NCBI RefSeq assembly: GCF_041381155.1
Contig: NC_091147.1
Location: 27,249,849 to 27,313,848, forward strand
Length of the DNA stretch: 64,000 nucleotides
From: Argopecten irradians
Lineage: Eukaryota > Mollusca > Bivalvia > Pectinida > Pectinidae
Direction: 5' to 3'
Part shown: positions 34,278-46,835 of the stretch, in pieces
How positions within the stretch are numbered: position 1 is the first letter of the stretch
Layout: each line of letters begins with the position of its first letter
The notes under the pieces: model-generated
The model's input: the letters and a program-made list of their open reading frames with translations, nothing else
Database searches by the model: none
What the model was told of the DNA's origin: nothing
Program-made: the position numbers and the translations under genes

Positions 34278-37200
34278 GTAAATGGTTGAAGAGGATTCAT
34301 CATATACATGTAATATTCAAACCATGACTATATCAAATAATTTCATTATTCGTTTTACATATTTACTAAGGTAGTGTTCTGTTTTGACAAATTCATTTAT
34401 GCATCAATTAGCAATGCCAGTCAGTTTATATCGATGACGAATTTTCCATGTTGGTAAGATAGTTGCTTTGTCCCTATGCACATATATCTGTCAAAATGTC
34501 GAAGTCTGGTATCAAGGTCAAAGAAAACTCGGCATAAATCAAGCCAGTATCGGGTCAAGACTGAAGAAACTCTGAATACCCCTCCGAATGATCTGAACTG
34601 TTAACATCCACAATTATATCCTACAGGAATTTTAACATAACATGCTGACTAGTATGTCGTGGATGCTCGGTTATCTAGACGCTTTGTTATTAGGAGACAC
34701 TGTTACAAACTCTTGACCTGATGGAATATCGTCGATGGTCTGTCCCCAATTCATTTTGTTTGCTCAATCAAAACATTCACAATTGGGAGTCGAAAAAACT
34801 CTTGCCGATACAGCCGATCTTTCCCGAACATTGCCGAAGTTTTGAGTGTGTCACAAACAATATTTAATGATCTGCTTCAAATACATGGGTGAAGTTCATT
34901 TTGTTGAACAATCCACAGAGGTGAAAAGACACCTAGAGAGTTCCACAAAGGCCCTTAACTCTATCTAATACCCATCGCCCGACAGTGATCGTACTCCCAG
35001 CGAAATTCATTGACAAACGCTACAGGATCCGCGACGGGCGACCTCTTTATCCATTGAAAGCATTCATCGCTGAAGAATCTCGATCCTAACTAAAGTTTTG
35101 ACTGTGAAGCTGTATCAGTCGCTAATTGCCGACAGAATAAAGGCTTTTACATTCATTGTATTCTATTGATAGTTATGTTACATAATAAACGTTTATTCTT
35201 TATTTCTTAGGACTGTTATTGTTACCCTATTGTGATTCGTGTACGATGCCTGCTGTGAAATTTGGAGTAGTTAACAAGACTCTGCTCTCTGATTGCAAGT
35301 CAAGTCGGAGTTTGAGCACAGGAAAAGTAAATAATTGTTTGCTTAAACAAAGTGGGATTCGAGATTTTTTACGAATTACATATAGCTTCGGTTAGATCAT
35401 ATGGAAATATATATGAATGTATATTTACAGCTTTTACTTCTATGCATAATCAAATTATTAATGAAGCGAAAAACGATCTTTAGCGAAACGAATTCGAATT
35501 TCTTTCTTTTCAACTTTGGATTTAATTTTAGTTAGAAAGAAATAATGTTTTGGCTTCTCTTGCGAAATCACAAAATGCAAAACTACTAAATGTAATTCAC
35601 CAAAAACACACTCGTGCATAAGACATAGAATAAAGAATGATCATTTGTTTGTAAAGATGACTAAATTTGGAATCAATTTTGCTGTTTAAGTTGCTCTTTT
35701 TTTCCCTCCAAAATGTCGTCCTTGTCCGCACCGTCTTAGATTTACATTCAGTTGGGAATCATCATGGTGGGTAAGACTCTCAACAGTATGGAACAATTGC
35801 AGTTACTTTTTCTAGAGTAGAACGATGCTATTTAAAATTTCCTGCTTGATGTCTGTCACATATTGTTTTAGCGGAACCAAGCAGACTCGTGACTCAGAGC
35901 TTAACATCTTCATATATCAAATCCTACATAAATCAAAATCGGTTGAGGACAGAAACGGCACGAGACGAGTCAACAGTGACCAAGTTAGCAAACTATTTTT
36001 TGAATTTATTTGGAGGGTTATACTTTTCCATATAACGGCTAAAGTTAGTTAATGACTCTAGGTGTTAATGTGACATTAACCCTGCTATCACACTGACACA
36101 TACCACGAAAGACAACGAACAGCGCACCCCATCGGTCACATTTTACAGAAACATTCGTTCCACGCCGTACGTATGTTGTATGTTAAGTAGGATACTAACA
36201 CTTCTATAAACTATGGCCATGTCCACATCTACACGAAGCCTTGCTCTAACCACCCACGTATGTTGTGCCAAATTTACGTCAAACATTTGTGTAAACATTG
36301 ACAAGTTTGCCGTCGGAATCTGCTATTATCGCAAAGTTTGGACCAAACTTCGGTGTTGGGGTCCGCATTAATTTTTGAACTTTGCCATTTTCAGATATCA
36401 TATGGTCCTGGTGATATGTACAAGCAAAATTCATTTTGTGTTTTGAATATGTGTATTTTTGTCTTGTGAAATTATCTGTAAACTGTATATACCTGCTAAA
36501 TAAAATAGACAGGATTGGCGTTTGGTTATTATAAGCTGGGATAAGAAAAATGTTGTGTCACCCTTGAAACTAATAATAACATAAAGATATTATTGATAAT
36601 TAATAAATGAATTATACTTTCTTCGTTTTCCATGAAGCATAATCCATATATTAAGATTATTCGTACAAACCATATAGTACTTATGTTTCATATAAAATCA
36701 TTTTGAGGTACAAAATGTTTCTCAACTCCGTCTGAACCACAATAATCGTAAAACAAAACAAAACGTAAAATTGAGATTTTGTTTATCTTTATTTATTCTT
36801 ATAAGTACTCTTCACTATACTGAAATACATTTATTTCTAAGGAAGATTACTAGTATAACATCATTCAGAAAGCAAATAAGGACATGCCAAGGCATTGCAC
36901 GACATGATGCCAGCCTTAAGGAAGAAGATAGCTGTCATTTATACTTATCACATTAAAGAGAAAAAAAGAGAAAGACACAAATGCTATGTCTTTATCTGAA
37001 CACGTAGTGCGAAAATCAGCACCCGGCACGTTACTGTTTGTCTTAGGGGCCAATAAACAGGCCATTTCTAACAGCACGGATCCCTAAGGTGTCAAGTGGC
37101 CACAGGTGTGTTACCCGAAACAGGATAAAACAATACCTGGAGAAAATAAAAATGCTAAAATGATGTACCTAAAATGAATTTACGTTGTAAATTGTCCGCT

Positions 37201-39459
37201 TCGAGCAGATCTATTATAAATATATCATTGAAAAGTCATGGCCGTTACGAGAGAAGCTTTCACAAGCTATAGCACGTGACTGTAGATGGATTTAGTTGAG
37301 TTTAAGTTGTTTTTGATAAATTTAAGTGAAGTGGAGATTTGTCATTATCCGACACGACCTTAGTTGTGAGGTAAAGCTCGCGGACCTGTTAACACACGTA
37401 CAGTATGATGTCATCGTGTGCTGAGGACACAAGGCGGATACCTCGATATGGTGGACAAAGAAAATGTACATTTTGTTGTCTACAGCTTATTTTTTTTTTT
37501 TTTAGCTTAGTTGGGTAAGATATGAAATTTTTCGTTGTGTACATAGACTTGAAGTGTAAATAATTGACTATTAATTCATCACTTTGTCTATAATATGCTG
37601 ATGAAAATGCCAATTAATTATGAAAAAGAAAGCCGTAATCTGCAGAGATATACCATTTCTATCGGAACTATTTGCAGCAATTTGAAATATACTATTGAGA
37701 ATTCGTGCCATTTGATTCTCTCAAGCAGTGTCCGTCTCTCGCCACCGAAATTCAGCAATCATTATCCTTTTGGAGCACGTCTTTCTGAAGCACGTCTTTC
37801 TGAAGCAAAAAGAGGATATTTCAAGAAAAAAGCATGAAATCAACGCACACTTGATAACATAATACAAATATTGGTCTTCTTTGAGAAAGAAGAATGAACA
37901 AACCTCAAAGATAGTCTTTTATATTATACATGTAAATCAAATTAACTAGGGCAAAATGATGAAAACAATTATTTTTTATTAAGGTCTTTTGGTCAACGAA
38001 ATGGCACAAATCAACTTCCTTTACCATAAGCATGGATACCCATATCTAAATTAAGTTGATAGTTGTAACATTATCCTAGTATTTCGTTAGATTATTGATG
38101 TTTTTTATCACCAGCAATGAATTTAACATCCCTTGATTTTAACTGTAATAAATACACGCCTTTACCACTGCACGTGGACATTCATACCGCACAAACATCT
38201 TGAACTGTTCTCCCTTTTTCTATCTTAACTTTCCACATAGGTGGTATATCGCTGAGAAACTGTGCTTGTTTGTTTCCATTTGAGTCTTATTTATGGTGGA
38301 AATTAATTTGTTTAGTATGGTTTGTTTGTAACAACAACGTCACATTGCAAAATATAAATGTATATATTTTTTAAAACATTGTGGGAGTCTCAGACTTCCT
38401 GACACAGGCATTGGAAGTCTCATTAAAGTCCTTTACGTATGCCAAGAATGTCATTGTACTACTTTCGTGACAAAAATAGGTATGTATGAACCTTAATTGG
38501 TAATTGAAACAACGTTTATATTTAAATTGCATATTTATAACAATCATCATTTAATTATAAAAATAAGCACATTTTAAAAAACATCATATAGTCAGAAATT
38601 AAAGTATTATCCCAATGTTAAACATACAATCGAAGACATTCACTTTCAGGAAGAATATAATACATAGCCCATAATTGTTCCGAATAGGAACGATCCTCGA
38701 AATCACGAAACCGTTTCACGGTAATGAATGGATATTTAGCAACACTCGATGTTTTAACTGAGATAAAGTCATAAATACCCAATAATTTTCTAGTGTTTAT
38801 TAAAATAAATTCGCAGTAAAATATAAGGTTTTATGATGAAAATGTATGTGGAAATGTTAACCCAAGTATCATTTAGTAACAGTTTAACTCACTATTGACC
38901 AATCAGAACACAAACTTTATAGTACAAATATTGTCTTAGAGGGACAACATTTGTTTTAAACCACAAAATATAACACTAAGTACATTATTCGACGTTTTTA
39001 CGTGCATTTGGTTATTGCATATTTTTTTTTTTAGAATTTAACCCCCTTTTTTGTTGAAATGAATAAGTAAGCGGGAAATAAGTGGGTTAAATAAGTATCA
39101 CGATAGATTGAAATATATGTGCTGGTACCAGTAGGCCTAGTCTAGGCCCAAAGAAGAGACGTAAAATGTAACGAATAGACTATACCTTATTCTTTGATGA
39201 TTAACAGTTATATTTCCTAAGGTGAGGTGGATGCTTCAATATTTTACACTCGTACTTCCTGTGTGAACCATGTCAAACATACCACCTCACTCGATGAAGT
39301 ATAACTGTTAGTCACCAGGAGACAAGGGATATCATCTCTGTTTATCGTAATAAACTCGTCTCGGCAGCCCCTACTTACAGTATTCATTGAAGTGGGATTT
39401 TCATATATAGAATTTCTCAAGTTTATTCAACCTGTGATTGTTTGTTTCACTAATTATTA
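34278..39459. other. Intergenic sequence, no gene; GC-richer patches
   Basis: No supported coding region. 34740-35120 and 36060-36370 are GC-richer than the flanks without open frames or repeat structure, and are possible conserved non-coding DNA. A 16-bp direct duplication 'gcacgtctttctgaa' lies at about 37775-37806. Confidence 0.45.
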
Positions 39460-40755
39460 TTTATTTCATGTCTGGAAAACAACATCGGAGACCCCACACA
39501 GGCTCCGGGTTCTTTCCCCTGTACGAAACACATCATAGTTTATTAAAAAAAGTAGTTTCTACTCCTGCTTAGCGCTCAGCATAAAGGGAGTGGGACGACT
39601 GGTTAGGACATTGTCGGTATAATGTGTCCAGGTGGGTGTATTTTTCTGTGTATTTGGTGGTAAAAGGCAACAGTTTCAAAATTACAAGGAAACTCAACAT
39701 GAATTTACCGCAGCCTCCCAAAACACACACCACGCACTTCATATATGTAACACACCACATACACGGGAGCCGTCATTAAAGGACCCAGGAAGTTCATAAG
39801 ACTTTAATAGTATTAGCCAACGAACCCAACTGAGTATAGATTATACAATATTCTTAATGCATTAATCACCGTAACCATTACTGAGATATATATCATTCTA
39901 TTGTTTCGAAAATGCTGTAAAGTTTAGAGAAAAACAATCCATCATAATCAGAATGGTTACTTAATCTATGACAAACATAGAATGTTTTTTACGCTTGAAA
40001 TGAATAACACTAGAAATGAAACACAAGTTAAAAGTAATTACAAGTTTAAAAGAAATAGGTACATTCTTATACTCCAAATTTCCTTACGTAAACATTTTTT
40101 TAATTTTATCGCACAGATTTATACCGATATTACAATTGTGTTTTGTGGTTTTTAAGCTATAATATTCTTATATAACCTTTCTAGTATAAGACATTTTAGT
40201 GCAATATCACTGAACCCTACGTGCATAAACATCTAACAGATCTTTATTTATTTAACAGGACACAAGATATATAAAACTCCCTCAATTTGTTTATGAGAAA
40301 ATTATATAAAATCTCCTTCATTTCTGAAGTTCCATGTACATAGATAGATTCAATGTACAAATCCGAAGGTAAAAAAATCCCAAAGTAGTTTTCTGATGTA
40401 ATAAACACAACTAGATGTTTTTCCCCAGAATTCAGGGAGGCCCGTGAAACACAAACAGACGAACTACCTTGTGGTAAGTTATCAAGGGAGAGGGGGGTCA
40501 AAGACAGGTCATTAGGGTGTTTGTATCTAACGTGTCAACTAGTGTTGTCTACCCCTTGTTACTGCTATCAACAAACAAAGAATTGATAATCAGAATCAAT
40601 TGAATTGTTTGGATTCATTTATAGTTTACATCAAGTGAGGTTTTCAATATATAGAAATGTATTATATATGTCTAGTATGTTGTAAATAATAGTTTATATG
40701 CAGGAAAGCATATGTGGGACGCCAACATATTTCAGCAGTTATTATTTCTTCCATG
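39460..40755 (+). repeat. Tandem segmental duplication, unit 1
   Basis: Colinear with 40745-42095. Shared landmarks in order are 'ttgtttcgaaaatgctgtaa', 'aatggttact', 'actagaaatga', 'gaattcagggaggcccgtga', 'caaagacaggtcattagggt', 'gtatctaacgtgtcaactag' and 'aacaaacaaagaattgataa'. It begins with a SINE copy (39490-39810). The short open frames here are unsupported. Confidence 0.85.
39490..39810 (+). mobile_element. SINE, diverged, in duplication unit 1
   Basis: Reads 'caggctccgggttctttccc', 'gcgctcagcat', 'gggagtgggacgactggtta', 'gtcggtataatgtgtccagg', 'cctcccaaaacacacac', and 'gacccaggaagttcataaga' at the 3' end. It is more diverged than the 30475 copy. Confidence 0.82.
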
Positions 40756-42095
40756 TGTGAAACCCAGCACAGTATCTGGATTCTGCTCCCTGGTCGAGAC
40801 AAATCAGCTATTTAGGTTGGTGTGACGTTACGATCATAAAAGCATGACATGCCAATAGATAACTATTACTGAGCACTGTCTCATTGCTGTAGTATTGTTT
40901 CGAAAATGTTGTAAAGTTAAGCAATAAATAACAATAATGAAAAGAAAACACCAGATAATTATAATGGTTACTATGGCAAACATATATTTTTCTCTGCTTT
41001 AGATAAATTATACTAGAAATGAGACACTGCAGAAGAGTGATCACAATTACAATAGAAAAAAGATACCTTGTTATACATCAAAATGTTCTTGCGTAACCAA
41101 TTTGTATCTAAATTATTTTCTTCATTTTTATACTACATTTTGTGATTTTAATGTTTTGTTTGTTTGACTTAGCCAGGGTCATGTAAAGACGGTCTCCCGT
41201 GTATAGGGTGTGATGCGTGCATGAAATGCGTGGTGCGTGTTTTGGGAGACTGTGGTATATATATGTTGTGTCATCTTGTTTGGTGGAAATCTGGACCTTT
41301 GTATAGTGCTATGTCACTGGAGCATGCAGCCGAAGACACCAAGCAACACACCCAACCCGGTCACATTATACTGCCAACGGGCTTACCAGTCCTCCCACTC
41401 CCGGTATGCTGAGTTCTAAGCTGATAGACTATGATGAGTTCTAAGCTGATAGACTATGATGTGTCCCGGCCAGGAGAATTGTGCTTTTGAAGATATATTA
41501 TTGATATGTTTTTTTCTTATGCTGACATGTGAGAGTAGTAAAGTAATTTATGGCACTATAGTACAATCTTACTTGAACCTATTTCCATAAATACCCACTA
41601 GATCTGTATTTTTTAACATGATACAATACAACTAGAACCTCCTAAGTTTATCTATGAAAAAAATCATATTAAATCTCATTCATTGTTTAACTTACATAGA
41701 TAAACACATTATAAAAGTAGTTTTTAATGTTATAAACACACGTAGGTGTCCTAATCAGAATTCAGGGAGGCCCGTGAAACACAATCAGACGAAATGCCTA
41801 GTGGTAAGAAAACATGAAGTTGTTATTCTCTTAGTTGAGTCCTCAAAGACAGGTCATTAGGGTGTTTGTATCTAACGTGTCAACTAGTGTTGTTTACAGG
41901 TTGTCATTGCAACAAACAAAGAATTGATAATCAGAATCAACTAAATTGTTTGAATTAATTTATAGCTTACATCGAGGGAGGGTTTCCATATATAGAAATG
42001 CACGGTTATATACATATCTTCTATCCTTATAACAGGGACGCTTTCCAGGAAACAATATGTGGGATTCCAACATAATTCTTCAGTTATTTCTTGCA
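40745..42095 (+). repeat. Tandem segmental duplication, unit 2
   Basis: Second copy of the ~1.3-kb unit. It keeps only about 60 bp of the SINE head ('ggattctgctccctggtcga', about 40777-40796). It carries an extra minus-strand SINE (41154-41480) absent from unit 1, so that insertion post-dates the duplication. Both copies are heavily diverged in the gaps between landmarks. Confidence 0.85.
41154..41480 (-). mobile_element. SINE, minus orientation, inserted in duplication unit 2
   Basis: Reverse complement of the SINE: 'ttgtttgtttgacttagcca', 'gacggtctcccgtgtatagg', 'gttttgggagactgtggtat', 'gaagacaccaagcaacacac', 'ggtcacattatactgccaac', and the head near 'tgtgtcccggccag'. A 26-bp segment ('tgagttctaagctgatagac' onward) is directly duplicated at about 41409-41460. 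Overlapping open frames are artefacts. Confidence 0.88.
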
Positions 42096-44207
42096 TGCCT
42101 TGACAATGAATATTGGTGGAAATTTAAGAGAAAAATCTGGATTCAAGAATGCGGTAGAAGTTTTTTCACAATTATCTTCATAAAGTGTTCCAATATTGGT
42201 AGCGTAAGAACAATTATTATTTAAACCCCAGGCCTATGGAATGTAGTATGATAACATTTTTTGCTACATTTTTAGAATTGGTCGTAGAAGATCTCCTTGT
42301 ATCGAAATACAATTCTATATTTGATATTTAAAATTTTGTGTCGGCTTATTACACAAAATATGAAAGATAACATGCAAAATGTGAAGCACGCGTGAATTCT
42401 ACGAGTTGGAACTGCGCAAAAATATAGCAGCGCTAATAGTGATTAACAGCTTTTAATAGAACAATAATTGTGAATGCGCGAATTCATCATTGGGTTACTT
42501 TTTTAAAACCAAGTTTGCCCTAAATAGTAAAGTTTACAATATGTGTTCATTGTATAAATAGAAATTTGAATAATGACAAGAATTTGGTAAAAATTCCAGA
42601 ATCATTTAATATGATCAATACCAAGTGATTTTCTTCATTTTAATATGTTGCATAATTTATTGTACTTTGCAATCTGACGATTTATATTAGCCATAGTGGG
42701 ATAGAAAACCTAGTGTGACTAAAAGATATAATGGTGTTGTGATTTAAGGATTTGAGGCCTGTTACAAAATGGCTGCCTCCGTTGCAACATATTTGCGTCA
42801 TATCAATATAGTAATGTAATAAAAGAATCTTGTATGATTTTTGCCCTTTTTGGATATCAAATCTGTCAAATTTTCACACTTGATATTTAGTGATTAAATT
42901 GATGAAATTCAAGTATCCCGTAACTACTTAATACAATGCGATATAATGGTTGCTTGTCATTGCAGCTACAGTTGCTATGGTAACTTTGTCTATGGCCTTA
43001 GAAAATATCACTTTTCGCAAGTGTAGTAATTCTGTAGTATTCAAAACAATATTGGTTGTATATTTTTGGAAACTTCTTGACATTATAGTGCTTTATCACC
43101 GGAATATACAAACCTTCTGTCTGCCATATTAGTCCCCATACATACGGTCGTAAAATAATTCAAAACTTAATATAAGTAATGTTTATAGCTATAAAACTTT
43201 GCGTTTTTTATCATTTCCCACCAGCAGTTTTGTTGATGTTATAAACATGTCACAGCATTGGCAAAAAAATCTTCAAGAAGAACTGTAAGAAACTTTGGGA
43301 AGTGCTTCCCGATAAATAATTTATTTGTGATAATTTGAAATCAATATTTGTATCCCCAACCCACTTGGAAGGATGAAGATAAATACGCCACTGGGGCATA
43401 ACATACATGGAAACCCACCAAGATACATTCATTCAATAAACACATTACATATGAACCATTCTGACCCCTCGATCTTTTAGGATACATGTTTGCTTTTAAA
43501 TCACCACGTGTTGAAACCAAATTGAGATATATTTATAATAATGATAATATGTTTGTGTATTCTTCAAAAAGTGTTATCAAACACTGCTGGAAGCATACAA
43601 ACAACAAACTCTTCAGTCATTGGAACACTGGCTAAGACTGTTAGAGAAAGTGATAATTGCTCTTCGTTTTATTATTTCCCATATAAAGAGAAAATGAAAA
43701 TTAAAATTAAAGAGATGTGTTTTATTTTAAATAGTATTGGTATGTTATAGAACAACATGTATTTTTTATTTTCATTATAGTGTATTTCGCTTTAGACTGG
43801 CCACCGATCTCTATAATATTGAAAACAAATCACTAACATATGGCTTGATTATTTTTATCCCTACTATATGTCTTCACTTTCAAACTAAGGGGAAACGATC
43901 TTGTGAAGAACCATGCTGAGAAAGTCTTATAAGAATAGGGTCTGGTTGCTAGTCTAATATTGCACATGTATGTTCGAATAAAGTTTCTATAATAGTTATG
44001 CACCAGGTCTAAGTTTTGTGTGGTTGGTTAAACAACGTCATATTAACAGTTTCAGTCATTTAAGTTTTAATACATTTAGGAGATGCAGGAAGTCCGATGA
44101 TCACATTCGACCATTGCCAAGATGTGTTTATTGCAACATAAATAGGGAAGGTTACACAGGAAACTATATGGTAAGACTTAAAGCAAATTTATATATAAAT
44201 GTTATTA
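42096..44207. other. Intergenic sequence, no gene
   Basis: AT-rich. An RFX X-box-like GTTGCTATGGTAAC lies at 42971-42984. A decayed minus-strand SINE 3' end may lie at about 44020-44065 ('aacgtcatattaacag'). Confidence 0.45.
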
Positions 44208-44349
44208 GTTACACAGTTTGTTAGTGACCTAATACTGAAAAATATTGGGTCTGAAATAAAATTGTATTTGGCGAGGCAAAGCCGAGCCTGATACATGTTT
44301 ATTTTAGTCCCAATATTTTCCGTATTAGGTCACTAACAAACTGTGTAAC
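44208..44349. repeat. Foldback element, 142 bp
   Basis: The left arm TTACACAGTTTGTTAGTGAC, continuing 'ctaatactgaaaaatattggg', is mirrored by 'cccaatattttccgtattagg' and 'tcactaacaaactgtgtaa'. The ~45-bp arms enclose about 50 bp. A related 'ctaacctaatacgac' lies at about 44675-44689, so the foldback may be one end of a longer decayed element. Confidence 0.85.
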
Positions 44350-45855
44350 GAATTTATCCCGTCGAAGACTCTTTCAATGAAGTAACTGCGAAATGCATTA
44401 TGTACGGAAACCAAAACAACTCAAACTTAAACAATTTTCTACTCATTGAAGACTCGAATGCGTTGTCATGGTCCATTTCTTTAAAATAATCCTAAATAAG
44501 TGTTGCCGATTTCGGTTTGCTTTTAAAGTGGTCATCAGCGCTATCATTCAAACATTTTGTCTCCATATCTTTTGATTGCAGTCGTCGCGAAGCGTTTCTT
44601 GACCGCCATCTTGTTGCTAATGACGTTAGGGGTAAAGAACGATAACTTATTGTCCAAACCTGATACGAATTCTACTAACCTAATACGACTATATATTGGA
44701 TATCACGTGACGTCATTTTAACCAATAGGAATACAAGATTCTTGTCTGAGGCGGGATATGTATATATATATATATACGGTTGTATTTTTTAAACTGTACA
44801 TGGAGCATATCGTTTTAATCGGATGTCAGATTGAAGTAGTACCTTGCACGACTATAACTTTTACTACAAGCATCATAAACATCCTATCTTATACTTCTTA
44901 TAATATCCTGTATGCTCTATGATCAAAGATGTGATAAAGATCCAATCTCTTATAATAGGAACATGTATAATAATGTAGCTATAAATCAGCTCCTATTCTC
45001 ATTCCTGGGTGTTATCGACAGTATGCTTCAGTGAGCCATCACTACAACATACCAAACGCTTTGGCGCTATCACAAGGAGACAATCAAATACAACATTTGA
45101 TGTTAATCGCTCAATCTTTCTAAAAGGGGTGGTTGTAAATAACCAGCGACTCAAATTATTATAAAAGCATTGTTATATTTATTCTAAAAATAATTGTTCG
45201 GATATTCTAAACAAAATTGTGCAGTATTCTTGAAAACGTGTATTGTATTGTAATACCATTCTTTTCTCATTTATGCCTCGTTGATAACAATATTTAAAAA
45301 GACAAGATTATTTTTCAGGAATTTTCTCTTATGACAAAATCTAAAATCATTCAATCTCAGAAATCATTTCTGCAACAAGTTATATTAAGCTTTTAAGAAA
45401 TAATTTCCAGCATTTCATATTTTTTTCACCTCACGTATAAAAGGATATCTCCAGCGACGCGTTCTATAAATAGTCATATCCCTATTCTGATTACCCATTC
45501 TAAGATTTGTCACAACAACATCAGTCATGTAAACAAAACAAATTAACAGGTAAAATGAAAACACTTCCTTTGATAATTGTCTCTGTCTTGGTTCTTCTTT
45601 TTCTCAGTTCTCCTAAGAGATGGCCAAATATCGGGTTTGTTGATTGCATCAACAAACCTGCTGGGAGACATATTACAGAAAAGCATGTTTGATATGCAAT
45701 GTAACTTTATGTGGTTCTTTTTAAAAAATGCACTGTTCTCCCCAGCGATTTGATGACCTATTCGATTGTAAGAGAAATATAATAGATAAACACTTTTTCA
45801 TTTAGTGTTTTAACTTACAAATACATCTAAGACAAGGAAAAAAAGGTAATTCCAA
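44350..45855. other. Intergenic sequence, no gene
   Basis: AT-rich, with a (TA)n run at about 44760-44775. No coding region supported. Confidence 0.5.
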
Positions 45856-46545
45856 AGATACTACACCGCCGACATAGCATAAATGATACTCATCATTTGA
45901 AAATTAACTGATGTTTGATCATGTATGTAGGTGTCTAATTAAAAAAATTAAATAAGCAATAATTCATTTTGCTTGTGGTGTATGTGCAATTAGTACTTCA
46001 TTCCATATAGAACATGAAGTAAAATAAGAAGCTCAAACTTTTAATGGTGTAAATTAAGTAACTTTTGTAACAGAAGAAAAATACTAATTCAATCTGATTA
46101 AAATACAGATCCTTGTTACCACTAAGTTTGATGTTTGATAAGAGGATCTGAGAAAATTCCATAAGGGGTCATGTCCAGGTGACCTTTGGTAATGGCCAAT
46201 CAAATTGCTACTTGCAAAATTTTGACAGTGAATTTTAGGGACGAAATAGTTTGAAAAAACTGTCAGAATTATTTTGATTTACGTAGTCATCTCGCCTTAT
46301 GAGCACAATAAAGCTAATTGTATATGTATACTGGGACGAAATGTCGTTTTCAATGGATGTGACAAGGTGTAGAAAATGTATCCGATATGAAGACCACGTG
46401 GTATAAAGGTCATCTGGACGTGACCCCCTATGGGATATTGTCAGATCCTCTATATAACGGAGTGGTTATAAGGATCTGTATTTAAATCAGATTGATACTA
46501 ATTCGTCTTTTTATATAGGAAAAAAATGTCGGCTGTGGAAAATAT
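45856..46545 (-). mobile_element. TTAA-flanked MITE, copy 5, split by a nested element
   Basis: Degenerate copy in the same orientation as copy 4. The outer ends are 'agatactacaccgccgaca' and 'gtcggctgtgg', with TTAA at 46546-46549. 46090-46494 interrupts it. Joining 'gaaaaatactaatt' to 'cgtctttttatatagg' restores the order seen in copy 4. Confidence 0.85.
46090..46494. mobile_element. MULE-like MITE nested in the TTAA MITE
   Basis: Ends CAATCTGATTAAAATACAGA on the left and, on the opposite strand, CAATCTGATTTAAATACAGA on the right. The inverted repeats run imperfectly for about 110 bp ('gatcctt', 'accac', 'gaggatctga', 'ggggtca-gtcca-gtgacctt'). A direct repeat ATACTAATT flanks it at 46081-46089 and 46495-46503. 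A 9-bp target duplication with long terminal repeats is typical of Mutator-like elements. There is no coding region. Confidence 0.88.
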
Positions 46546-46650
46546 TTAAACAGAGTGATAATCACCTAAGCGACTATTGTTTTCACGAGTGTCTTTGGTG
46601 TTGACGTCTGTTAAAATAAAATATAATTGTTTCTGTTTACGGATTGAGTC

Positions 46651-46835
46651 AAAACAAGCAGGCAGGGAATGAAGATTTCCAGGAACTTCCCTTTGGACAA
46701 AAGGTTACCACAAACAAATAGGCAGGGGTAAAAGATTTCCATGAGCTTCTATTTGGACAAAGCGTTACCACAAACAAATAGATAGGGGTTAAAGCTTTCC
46801 AGAAACTTCCTTTTGGACAAAGGGTTACCAACTTA
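46651..46835. repeat. 60-bp minisatellite, 3 copies
   Basis: An exact 60-bp period: 'caaacaaataggcaggggta', 'aaagatttcca-gagcttc', 'tttggacaaagcgttacca' repeats at 46651, 46711 and 46771. A partial fourth unit near 46850 keeps 'gggttaccataaacaaatag'. The 71-codon minus-strand frame is its translation. Confidence 0.9.
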
